From Adenophora triphylla var. japonica (lineage: Eukaryota; Streptophyta; Magnoliopsida; Asterales; Campanulaceae): 64,000 nt of DNA. The stretch is from positions 526,001 through 590,000 of the forward strand of contig JAFEMH010000073.1 in the NCBI GenBank assembly GCA_022495995.1, in the 5' to 3' direction. Below, piece by piece: positions 22,369-32,499 of this stretch. Both the position numbers and the translations under genes were made by a program. Each line of letters starts with the position of its first letter. The stretch's first letter is position 1. A model generated the notes under the pieces. The model did no database searches and was not told where the DNA came from. It worked only from the letters and a program-made list of their open reading frames with translations.

Positions 22369-22948
22369 TTCTAACCACGTTTATTATCCGGATAGATGAT
22401 AGTGTCAATAAACTTTAGGATGTGATTTTTTTTTTTTTTTTAATTTACTCTGGATCAATCACTAATAAATTTGAAAAATTTACTTTATTTATTTTGGGAA
22501 GGAAGATGCCACTACTAGAAAAACATGTTTTAGCCACAGCTAAATTAGTGGCTAATCTTCAAAATCAGAGGCTAAATTTAACGTAGCCACTAAAATATTC
22601 AGTTTCAAATAAGTGGCTAAATGCAGGTAGCAAATTTAGTAACAGAATATTTAGTGGCAAAAAGTGCAACTGAAAACCAGTGGCAATTTTTATCATTAGA
22701 CGGTTGCCAATTTTAATATATGAAATTCAACAACAATCAGTTGCTAAAATTTTGCAACCTTTCACCAACCAATATTTTGTGGCTAAATAATAATATGAAT
22801 TTTCTCAAATTTTTATATTTTTTTACAAAATTATATAATTAATACTTTATATTTCATATTAGAAGCTAAATTTGGTGGCTAAAAAGTGACTACAAGATTG
22901 TATCAGACAAAAAAAATTAGTTGATAATATGTACCTAAATTAGTGACC

Positions 22949-23118
<170 letters not shown>

Positions 23119-23270
23119 TAGCATTCATGATTCAAATAAAACATTATAAAATACTAAATAAATAGTTTAAGATGATTTCTCAACTACTCTTAATTCAAAT
23201 AAAACATAACACATAGTACTAAACATTATAAGATGGGATCATCCATAAAGTGGCATGGAAGGTTAAAGTA

Positions 23271-23765
23271 CTAAGACCCGCGAGAGCGAAGATGATTTGT
23301 TTTGGAGTAAGATAACACTCGCGCCAGTTGGGCTTGCATGTCCATTTGAGTTTGATGCATTATTTTCTGTGTTTCCATCATTTCCTCCATCCTAGTGTGC
23401 ATCTCTTGCTCGCGACGCACTGCCTCATCTTCTCTACGGTGAGCCTCATCTTCTCTGCGGCGAGCCTCGTCCACAAGTTGTTGTAACTCTTGATGCGATG
23501 TTGAGTCGTGAGAGGGTATTATCCTAGTAGATTGAGAAGTATGTCCACTGTTTCCTTGACCAAAAAGAGCGATTTCTGACCCGAAACCTAAAATGTGGCC
23601 CTTACGAATTCCACCAGTTGATTCAACCCACTTATCGGGATCAAAAGGGATGTCAATAATGTCAACTATGTTATCCCCTACTGCTTCTCCTTCATCTTCT
23701 GATGTGCGTTCAGGCCGAACTTTAGCAATGTAATCATTCTGCACCAAAATGTCAGACTGGATCAA
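23271..23765 (-). pseudogene. Ptta/En/Spm-type transposase C-terminal fragment
   Basis: A 164-codon minus-strand frame. VESTGGIRKGHILGFGSE resembles the conserved GGxRKGxxxGLGSE motif of plant Ptta/En/Spm transposase-family proteins. It is followed by a charged coiled-coil (repeats of RREDEA, about residues 100-125) and a Met/Gln-rich tail ending RSRGS. Proteins of this class bind the subterminal repeats of CACTA elements. The N-terminal part is missing or lies in exons I cannot define. Confidence 0.7.
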
Positions 23766-24328
23766 AAAGATAAAAAATAAATAGTATGTATACCTAATCT
23801 AACAAAAATAAACACAATTGTTATTAAAACATTTTGGCATGAGGAGATATCTAAGAAAAAACGATGGCAAAGTGAGTACAAGTAAAATAGAAGAAATAGA
23901 CTATAATTAAGAAGTCCAAATTGCATTACAGATCAATAATCAGTAAAACATAGGTGCAGACATAATAAAACAACAAGATACAGGAAGATATGTACTCAGA
24001 GATACACCAGTTCCTACAAATAGTGACTCAGGTAACCATGAGAAATAAACTCAAAAATCACTCAAGTAATCACTTCCATAATCACTATCAGAAAGATCAG
24101 AACCATAATATACAGAGCCATTCTCAGTATACGGATAACCATAACTGAATCATCACTAGCTAGTTCATCAGAAACACGACCAAATGAAAAGAGCAGCCGA
24201 TGCCATAAATCATAAATACAAATTTCTATCAAAATAAGAAACTTGAATTTTTAAACCTGAATTGATGGGGGAAGGGCTCAGAGAGATTCAACTATAAAAA
24301 ACACATAGGGTCAAGGGAAATATTAAAA
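23766..24328. other. CACTA interior without a clear gene
   Basis: AT-rich sequence with no supported exon. It may hold introns or remnants of the transposase gene. Confidence 0.4.
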
Positions 24329-24344
24329 TTACGCAATTCTAAGT

Positions 24345-24613
24345 TTTAACACCTTGGCAATTGCTAGGGAGTCGTTGGCATCAGCATTTGAGCTGATGGC
24401 TGTAGAACAGAGGCTGGAGAGTAGAGATTGGAGTAATGGGCATTTGGTTAGAAGGAGAAGGAGGAAAAGAAGGAAAGGGGGAGGAGGGGAGTTTGAAGAA
24501 GATGATGATGATGATGAAGATAAGGATTTTACACCATTAATGGAGGCTTCTGTTGCTAAGAGTGGCAAGTATCTGACTGTTCAAGAAGAGGCACAGTTTT
24601 CTATGTACATGAA
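24345..24613 (+). pseudogene. Likely captured host exon inside the CACTA element
   Basis: The plus-strand frame reads LAIARESLASAFELMAVEQR, then a basic run (RRRRRKRRKGGG), an acidic run, and LTVQEEAQFSMYMK. It stops looking like protein exactly where AAG is followed by GTTAG, a plausible donor at 24612-24615. No ATG starts the frame. The composition differs from transposase. The pattern (ALxxARESLxSA, basic linker, LTxxEEA) recalls the N-terminal half of plastid RNA polymerase sigma factors, but I am not certain. It lies in the opposite orientation to the transposase fragment. Confidence 0.45.
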
Positions 24614-24765
24614 GGTTAGAATTTTGGTTGTTAAATTACTGAATTATCCATTTTTGGGATTCTTGATTTTGGCTACATCTACAAAATGTTCAGAATCTCA
24701 GCAACTATTACCTAGTACCCTCCGTCCTAAAACATAGTACTGTGTACTCCCTCCGTCTCAAATTT

Positions 24766-25560
24766 AGGGATGTCCAAATCGGAATCGGAACCGAGTAAAA
24801 TACTTAGATGCTTCCCAGTACAAATAAGAACATATAACTATTTGAGATCCAGAAATTAATATGCCAGCACAAACGACACTTGTGCCAAGATGCTCACAAG
24901 TTGGCATACAAATCAACACAAGGACACAAGTTGAACCGCCACGAACCGGAATCGGTTGGAACCGGAACCGCCTTGAAGCGAAACCATTTGAAAACTGGCG
25001 GTTTAGCGGTCCTAGTAGTGGTAGTAGCGGTAGTAGTGGTAGTAGTGGTGGTAGTGGTAGTAGTGAAGGTAGTAGCAGTAGTGGTGGTGGTGGTAGTGGT
25101 GGTAGTGGTAGTGGTGATGGTGGTATAGTAGTGGTCGTAGTAGTAGTGGTGGTAGTGGTGGTGGTGGTGGCAGTGGTGGTAGTAGTAGTAGTAGTAGTAG
25201 TGGTAATAGCGGTAGTAGTGGTGGTAGTGGTAGTAGTGGTGGTAGTAGTGGTGGTGGTAGTGGTACTGGTACTGGTAGTAGTAGTGGTGGTAGTGGTAGT
25301 GGTAGTGGTACTGGTAGTAGTAGTAGTGGTGGTGGTGGTGGTGATAGTGGTGGTAGTAGTGGTAGTGGTAGTACTTGTAGTATTAGTGGTAGTGATGGTA
25401 GTAGTGGTGGTAGTAGTGGTGGTAGTAGTAGTAGTAGTAGTGGTGGTAGTGGTGGTAGTGGTAGTAGTGGTGGTGGTAGTAGTGGTGGTAGTAGTGGTAG
25501 TTGTAGTAGTGGTGGTAGTGGGAGTGGTGGGGGTGGTGGTAGTATAATTGGTTAAATAAA
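24766..25560 (+). mobile_element. hAT-like 5' segment inside the CACTA element
   Basis: It starts TAGGGATGTCCAAATCGGAA directly after a Stowaway-type left end (CTCCCTCCGTCTC at 24749-24761). It has the repeated GGAACCGG/GAACCGCC words typical of one plant hAT group, also seen at 21700-21840. No matching right terminus is visible before the CACTA subterminal repeats resume near 25900. Confidence 0.5.
25011..25545. repeat. Long (GTA/GTG)n trinucleotide tract
   Basis: About 535 bases made almost only of GTA and GTG triplets with rare variants (GTC, ATA, ACT). It gives spurious poly-Val, poly-Thr and Ser-Gly frames. It sits between the hAT-like segment and its AT-rich tail. Confidence 0.95.
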
Positions 25561-26297
25561 CCTTTGCATTAATGAAATAATGCACCGCCATTCTAAAGCA
25601 TTGTTGCATTTGATGCATTTGATGCGTTATATTTGTTCGAAAATGTAGTAGTGAAAGGGTAGTCTGTCCCTCTTTTCTTTTATATACTTTCATTTGTTTA
25701 GTTTTTTTTTTAATCTTTTTTTATATACATGTTTTTTAAAAAAAAATCAGCAATAAAAAAGGTTTAAAATATTATTTTCTAGTCAATAAAAATTAAAAAT
25801 AAATAAAGGGTAGTCCGTCTCTCTTTTCTTTTTTATTCTTTTATTTTTTTTCTATCTTTTTTTTTAAATACCTTTTTGTAAAAAAAATCACTAATAAAAA
25901 AATCTAATGTTGATAAAACATATTAGTTAGCAACAAAATTAGCAACCGACTAAATTATTTAAATTTAGCTACCACATAGCCACTAATAATTTTTAATAAT
26001 ATTCTATTAGTTTTTTAATTATATTTAGCGACCGATTAGCAATAAATCTAGCAACTGGCATGCAACTAAGATAGTTCTGTTACAATTTAGATGCAAAATT
26101 AGCTACTTAATGAAATTGGTTGCGAATTTGTTGCTAATATTGATACGGAAAATGTTCGGTTGCAATTCAGTAGCCAAATTAGCAACTACAAAATATCAGT
26201 CGCAAATTGGTTAATTATTTAGCAATTGAAATTATTAGGTGGCGAATACTAGTGGCTAAAACATGTTTTTCTAGTAGTGTGCAGGTAGTACCATATA

Positions 26298-26572
26298 CTC
26301 CCTCCGTTTCAGTAGAAGCTTCCCATTTTATTATTTTGGGTGTTCCGTTAAAAGCTTTCACTTTTTTTTTTACAAAGAATCTTTACTATTTTCTTCACTC
26401 ATTCTCTCTCCTAATTCACTATTACACTCACAACACTTTTCAAATTTACTATTTTCTCCACTCATTCTCTCTCCTATTTTCAAATTACACTCATAACATT
26501 TTTTCTTCCCACCCATTTTCTTAATTTACGTGATTTGAAAAAAAGGAGAAGCTTATGTCTGGACGGAGGGAG
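26298..26572. mobile_element. Stowaway MITE
   Basis: Ends CTCCCTCCGTTTC and GGACGGAGGGAG with TA on both sides. It starts 15 bases right of the CACTA element. It shares internal blocks (AAAGAATCTTTACTATTT and CTCATTCTCTCTCCTA) with the element at 57420-57697. Confidence 0.9.
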
Positions 26573-26649
26573 TATTTTTTATATAAGTATCATACATTCA
26601 TCCAGAAGTGGAAATAATACAGGAAGAAATTAACACTTGAGTTTTTATG

Positions 26650-27144
26650 CTAAAGAGCAAGAAGAAGGCCAGGGAAAGACGCATTGTCAGCATGCTTACT
26701 CTGCCAAACCCTCTGATACATGGCGGCATGCTTCTCCGATGCCCCTGCAGACTTCACGTCAGATACTCCCAGACGAGTAACCGTAAGTGAAGTATTACAA
26801 TACTCCCTCACCTGGGTAATAATCCCATCCGCGACGGTCCACGCATGAACCCAACTGCACCCGCGGCCTCGCTTATCGTAGCCCTCCACAATAACAATCG
26901 AGGCGAAGGCGAAAACGGAGAGGGGCTCGAAAGCGAAGGAGTTGTTTGAGGTGATGGTGGTGCAGCCGGTGAGTAAGCGCATAAGGTGGTTGTGGGACGG
27001 TGGGCCGTGGAACCACCACTCAATGTTGGGCGGTAAGAGGTGGTGCACGGTGGTGGCATCGCCGGTGGCTAGGGCTTTGTAGAGGGTTGTGAGTATTTTT
27101 TTGTTGCATTCTTCTTCGGCTGGATTTGGTTGAAGCTTCGCCAG
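26650..27144 (-). CDS. SAG20: SAG20/WI12-like wound- and senescence-induced protein, start codon unclear
   Basis: A minus-strand frame of about 164 codons with the NTF2/SnoaL-like fold of senescence-associated gene 20 and wound-induced protein 1: EEECNKKILTTLYKALATGD, EWWFHGPPSHNHLMRLLTG, then SWVHAWTVADGIITQVREY and NTSLTVTRLG, ending at TAG. The whole conserved domain is present. However, the frame has no ATG. It is open back to 27113 and beyond to a stop near 27216. At 27142-27144 the codon CTG precedes GCGAAGCTT, as if an old ATG had mutated. The only nearby upstream ATG (27185-27187) is out of frame by one base across a CT/CA repeat. The biochemical role of the family is unknown; transcripts rise with wounding and age. 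Confidence 0.75.
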   Translation of the reverse strand: MAKLQPNPAEEECNKKILTTLYKALATGDATTVHHLLPPNIEWWFHGPPSHNHLMRLLTGCTTITSNNSFAFEPLSVFAFASIVIVEGYDKRGRGCSWVHAWTVADGIITQVREYCNTSLTVTRLGVSDVKSAGASEKHAAMYQRVWQSKHADNASFPGLLLAL

Positions 27145-27147
27145 TGT

Positions 27148-27180
<33 letters not shown>

Positions 27181-27187
27181 AGTACAT
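27145..27187 (-). repeat. CT/CA dinucleotide run that sets the SAG20-like frame
   Basis: Forty-three bases separate the A of an ATG at 27187 from the CTG codon at 27144. Most are CT then CA repeats. One more dinucleotide unit, or two fewer, would join that ATG in frame to the conserved domain. Confidence 0.8.
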
Positions 27188-27403
27188 GTGTGTAAATGCT
27201 GGTAAGGGTGAGTTTATACTAAAATCATTATATAGGGGAGGAAATGGAATTTGGGACATCTCTTTAACGCATTGTAGTGAGTTCATTGTGTATCACACTC
27301 AAGTGATTCTAGTTACTCCATCTGTAACAAAATACTTAGCGGTTTAAATTTTAAAAGTTCAATTTTATTTTAAAATACTTGCAGTTATGCTATTACCTAA
27401 ATA

Positions 27404-27650
27404 CTCCCTTCGTCCACAAATATACAAAAAAAAAAAAAATTCTTTTGGGCGTTCCACAATAATCTACACTTTTTCAAAATGAAAATATGACCCACTTCTC
27501 TCTACTCACAACACTTTTTAAATTTACTATTCTCTCCACTCATTCTCTCTCCTATTTTACTTTTACACTCACAACACATTACATTTATCACTTTTTACCT
27601 TAATCTCCGTGTCGGACCAAAAAGTTTATATATTTGTGGGACGGAGGGAG
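27404..27650. mobile_element. Stowaway MITE
   Basis: Ends CTCCCTTCGTCC and GGGACGGAGGGAG, flanked by TA (27402-27403 and 27651-27652). Subterminal CACAAATATAC and TATATTTGTG extend the inverted repeat. Confidence 0.88.
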
Positions 27651-27660
27651 TATATATAGT

Positions 27661-28475
27661 ATGGGTGTAAATGGTTCGTTTTGGTTAGATTTAGGAAAAT
27701 TTACGGACCGAACTACTAGTTATCGATATGGGAAAATTTCAATTCGAATCGAATCATGAAAAAATTCAAATTGAACTAAACCAAACTGTTATGGTTTGGT
27801 TCAAACCGCGGTTCAATTATTTGGTTAAAACCACGGTTTAGATTGTGGGACAGACCGTGGTTTAGATTACAATTCAAAACACGATTCAGACCGCAACTCA
27901 TTTTCATAATTGTTTAAATTTTTCGTGATCATGATTCATGAAGGAACAATGAAATATGCGGGTGTTTAAAAGGAAAGTCGGAGAAAGAGAGAGATTAGAG
28001 GAAGAGAGATGCCGAAGGAAGAAAGACACTTTACAATGTCGATCGTGAAGAGAACTTGGTTATTTATATGATGAAATGAAGATAACAAATAAATAAATTA
28101 ATATTAAATAAGATACAAAACGAGAGATATGATTACTCTATGTAATTTAGGTTTTCTATTGATTTAACAGTAAATTTTAATAAATATATGAAAATATTAA
28201 ATAAGGTATAAAATGAGGGTTATGATTAGTTTATGTAATGTGGTTTGTTCTGGTGGTTTGGTATGGCTGTTTGGTCTCGCGGTTCGGTCTCGAGGTCTCA
28301 AACAGCGGTTTGATTTGGTTTAGGAAGGTCAGACCACAAACCAAATCGAAACATGTGGCTTGCAATATTTGAGACGGAAATGAACCATTCCTACTTGAAA
28401 ACCAAACCAAAGCGCATAATTTGGTTCGGTTCGATCTCAAATCGCGATTTAAACCGAATCACTTACACCTCTAAT
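27661..28475. mobile_element. Non-autonomous hAT-type element
   Basis: The left end is GGGTGTAAATGGTTCG and the right end is CGAATCACTTACACCTC, imperfect inverted repeats of a plant hAT group. Both sides are rich in GGTTTGGTT and AACCAAACC words. I see no transposase. The eight-base duplication is not clear. Confidence 0.65.
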
Positions 28476-28497
28476 ATTTAACATTGTTTATCAAATA

Positions 28498-29396
28498 CTA
28501 GTACGTAACCCGTGTGATGCACGGTGAATTATCGAAGACTATCCCAAACACAAATGCAAAATATATCTAGTACCTAAAGAAAGAAGTAGAATTAAAGAGT
28601 TGAAAATAACAACAATAACACAAAGAACATGACTTTAGAACATACATTAAGTAATATGAGAAGCTTAAAATTCAAACATTCTGAAAAACTTTCTTGAAAA
28701 TGATATTAGTGGTACTGTTTGAACTTGCGTTGTCATCGTCTTTATGAGTGATTGAAATATGAAGACCTTGAGGATTGGCAACTCGTGATAAAGCAACATA
28801 TAATTGATCATGACAGAAAATAGGTTTTCTTAGAAGAACACCGACTGTGGATAATGATTAACCCTAACTTTTGGTAATTGACATAGCATAAGAAACCATC
28901 AACAGGAATGGTCTTCGCTCAAATTTAAATGGGATCCTCGAATCTGATGGTCTAAACGACATTTTTGGAATAAGAACCATTTTCTCATTATACTGAGTAG
29001 ATAGAACTCCGCCCTCCAAAATATGAGTACCAAGTCTTGTGATAATTAATCTCGTCCCATTACATAATCTTAAAGTTGGATCTATATTACGAAATAACAT
29101 AATTGGGACACCAACCTTCAAATTCAAAACGTGCTTGGGGAGACCGGAGGTTGATATATTATTCAAAAATTCAGGGGTATGTATATCGTTCAAGACATTA
29201 CGATTACCCTCCGAATGACAGGGGTATCTGAGATTAAATAATTAAGTTCTCCCAATCGACATGTTGAAAGATATTATATAATCATTAACCGCCTCAACAA
29301 CGTCAATGTTGGTGCTAAAATTTACCTTTTCTCAAAATAAGAGAAGTCTTGATTAGGGTCACCAATGTTAGGAATGACGACATCAACATTTGGAGT
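28498..29396 (-). mobile_element. Helitron 3' portion, split by the gypsy insertion
   Basis: The minus-strand 3' end is CTAG (28498-28501) with an outside T. It is preceded by a hairpin CCGTG, CATCA, CACGG about 12 bases inside. The element continues leftward in protein sense through a helicase fragment to 29396, where the gypsy element starts, and resumes at 44698. A possible 5' end (TCTATATATAACAG with an A outside) lies near 45359 but is unsure. Confidence 0.82.
28690..29396 (-). pseudogene. Helitron Pif1-like helicase, C-terminal part
   Basis: The frame at 28864-29193 has LPKHVLNLKVGVPIMLFRNI and CNGTRLIITRLGTH, then SYAMSITKS. After two stops it continues as SLSTVGVLLRKPIFCHDQLY and VALSRVANPQG. 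Upstream (29230-29396) is another decayed stretch ending at the insertion point. At least four stops make it non-functional. It pairs with the upstream part at 44698-44900. Confidence 0.85.
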
Positions 29397-30118
29397 TGAT
29401 GCGATAATGAAAAATGGGATTGGGCCTAAACAGGAACTTAGACCCAACATGCCTTGATGGGCCAAGTATGTTTAAAAGTGGGCCACATGGTAGGCTCAGA
29501 AGTGGGAAGTGGCATGCAGAATAAGGTGGCCTCGTATAGGCGACATGTGAGAGTAAGCAGGTCGAGATGTGTATCTTCTAGAAATGGTTGTACAAAGATG
29601 GTATGGCCGAGGGCGAGAATCATGTTGTCGATATGGTTGGAGTCAGCGGCAATATGAGTATTTTCGCTAATCCAGTGATTGTCGCTTGGCGGCTTATGTG
29701 ATAGGTGATCTCGCGCTATGGCGGGACTGTCCATTGTAGGCTGATTTGACAAGGTGAACAGTATAATCCCACTAACTTGGAATTGGTTGGGGACCCTAAG
29801 TAGATGATTGACAAGTGTCCCCCATGTGCAAGACACATGGGGGCTTGGGAGTATAAACTAGAGGAATAGTTCATTTGCATGGTATGTTCTCTCTCTCTCT
29901 ACTCTCTAAGCTCTCTCTCTCTCTCTCTTAGGGTTTCCTTTGTTGTTATCAGATTTGTGAACTAGAAACCTTACTCTCACGCCGGAGGGGTTTTGCCGGA
30001 GCCACCCCCGGCCTAGTTTACGTGCTTGCATGTGTGTAGGTGACCTAGCAAAGGAGGAATCAGCCGGAGTATCCTAGTTCAGTTCCTGTGCAACCATTAA
30101 TTTTGGATGGCAGCATCA
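29397..30118 (+). repeat. Gypsy 5' LTR (722 bases)
   Basis: Runs TGATGC...GCATCA. The last 565 or so bases match 44136-44697. It contains CT repeats near 29890-29930 and the block CACGCCGGAGGGGTTTTGCC. The next bases, TGGTTCCGTTTCCGGGACG at 30121-30139, are a plausible primer-binding site resembling TGGCGCCGTTGCCGGGGA-type sites; the exact tRNA is not assigned. Confidence 0.9.
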
Positions 30119-30349
30119 GTTGGTTCCGTTTCCGGGACGTGAAACTCTTTCTTTGTTTGGTCAGGCGAGTGTTATTGTTGTTCTGGGTTCTGTTTCAGCT
30201 GTTGTTGTGCTTTTGTTCGTAGAAGGAAGCTCAGAAACCCTACTGTCGAACTGCTGTTAGAGGTGTTACAGGCGTTGGATAGCTTTGCTGCTGGTGTTGG
30301 TTAGTTTGTTTCAAGTTGTGTTTGTTTGTAAACCTATAAAGTGGCCGGA

Positions 30350-30911
30350 ATGGGTCAAGATAAAGGTGCTCAGGCGACGGTAGTCCAGAATCTGGTGTTG
30401 GAGACCCCTAACCCGAAGGATACCCGCAAGAACAAGTCAGGTTCTGCGCGGGATGGTGATGTACAAACTACTGACACTGATTCGACAATCAGGAGTGCCA
30501 GAAGGCGAGAAGAAGCGGAGAAAGTCGAGAAAGGGAAGGCGAGAACTGATGAGCCGCGTCCCGCTTCTTCGAAGGCAGATGATGTAAGAGCTAAGGCTGA
30601 CCAGTTGAGGGCTGATAATGAGCTGATGCTGAAAGTTCTAGCAAATAATCAGAGGTTGAGGGAGATGGGTCAGACGCCCTCTCAAATCTCGCCTGAGGTG
30701 TCAGCAGGCGCTGCGGGGAGGGCTCCAGTTGAAGAGCGAGATGTCAGCCAGAGTGTTGCGAAAAGAGATAATAGGCGGGCGAGGGACATGCTGCCGCCTA
30801 AGGAGAAGGCCAGAGAGCCTAGGTGAGATGCGACTAAAGCGAGATCAAAGGGTGCGGCGATTAAGAGAAAGCACCAAGATCATGATGGGGGAAGGAGGAG
30901 GAAGATTTATC
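30350..30911 (+). pseudogene. Gypsy gag, first part
   Basis: Opens at ATG 30350 (MGQDKGAQATVVQ) and reads a charged gag-like protein with a coiled-coil tendency (KADQLRADNELMLKVLANNQ). A TGA at 30824-30826 interrupts it in frame; after it the same frame stays open as ATKARSKGAAIKRKHQDHD up to the Copia insertion at 30912. A CGA to TGA change would explain the stop. The frame resumes at 38740. Confidence 0.8.
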
Positions 30912-32478
30912 TGTAGGGTTTTGGGGGTCCATGCGCAGCGGAATAAGCAATAACTCGAAAAACCCCAAGCCCTAGAATCCGTTCTAGATGAATAATTAAG
31001 AGAGATGAAATAGAATTACCAACCTTGAATGCTTTTGCCTTTGATAAACTTGACCCAACTCCAGATTGAATGATCTTGTTAATCCTTGATGAACGAACGG
31101 AAATCACGAACCAAAGATCTTGATGAACGAAGATCCTCTATGTTTATCCACGCGCGGAACGAACCCTAGAACTCTTCTAGGAGGATTGCTAGATCCAATT
31201 GATTGAAACACCTTTCAATCAATGAAGAACAATGGATTTGGTGGTGTTTGATTCTCAATTCTCAATTGAAATCTCCCACTCTAAGTGTTTCTCTCAAGCC
31301 AAAACGTTCTAATGACGGCTAGGGCAACCAGGGGCAACTATTTATACGTTACAAATAAAAGCCCCTTGTGAAAACCCTAAAATCAGGCCATTTACGTATC
31401 AGTCCAGGCCCGACGGGATGACTCGTCCCCCAGGGGCACGAGTGGGTCCCCTCTGCGGCTCCCGGCCCGATCCTGGCGTCCCTGCAAGAGGCACGACTTG
31501 GCTTAGCTCACGGGGCGAGTCGTCCCCTTTGGGCACGACTCGTGCCCGAGCACGAGTCGTCCTCGGGACACTCCCATCAACAGCGTCCTTGCCATAAGGC
31601 ACGACTTAGTTCGATTGAGGGGCAGTCGTCCCCTGAGCCGAAAATCCATATTCCTCATTTTTGACAATTCGTTCGATGCGTGTGACCCCATAGGACCATA
31701 CTATGTTGGCAATGAGTCCGATCACATCGAACCTCATAAGACATGAGCGGACTCTAGCAAGCCATCATGCCTACCCAAATAGTATGATTATCAAGTTCGA
31801 TTTTCCTACATAGAACATATCACAATCCACATTGTCACACGATGTTATATTGAACATGAGTCATGGTCCACGTCAACTCATATTGTTCAATGCTTTCTCG
31901 TTACCAAGTAAATTGATTAATCGAATGATATTAATCACATTAATTCATTCGGGCGTGGCCATGCACTACATCAATCTTACTTACGAGTGGCCTAGCAAAC
32001 ATCTCTCTTTACGAGGACAATTTCCATCTTGACTTATCATTCTTCCCAACAAGAATCATACCATGCCAATGATAGCCCTTATTGTCATCCGGTTAAAGAC
32101 AACGTTAAACTATATCAAACATGATATTCATCGAGCGGAAGACGATGATAATCTCGAAGTCAAAGGATATCAATGATATGACTATATGAGATTTAATTAT
32201 GACATATGACCATGACATAAATCTGCATAATGGGTCAAGTCCAAGATTACCTTGTTCTCTAACAAGTACCCATGAATCTAATGTGCATCTCCATGCATAT
32301 AATCATCACATGATTATCCATTAGACTTCATACTAGTGCTTCATAAGTACTAGGGACACGATTATTATAATAAAACATGCAAACATATATAACAATCAAA
32401 GAAACAATCTCATATATAAATGAACAATGACATTACATAAAGGTCTATCTCTATAGGCCTAGGGCACTAACACCTACA
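30912..32478 (-). repeat. Copia LTR, left copy
   Basis: It contains a GC-rich block at about 31405-31640 with repeated GCACGACTCGTGC-type palindromes inside otherwise AT-rich sequence. In element sense this is the 3' LTR. Confidence 0.9.
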
Positions 32479-32499
32479 GTCTCCCACTTGCACTAGGCC

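Noticed and set aside
24861..25547. Long open frames full of Val, Thr or Ser-Gly
   Set aside because: They are translations of the GTA/GTG trinucleotide tract in each frame.
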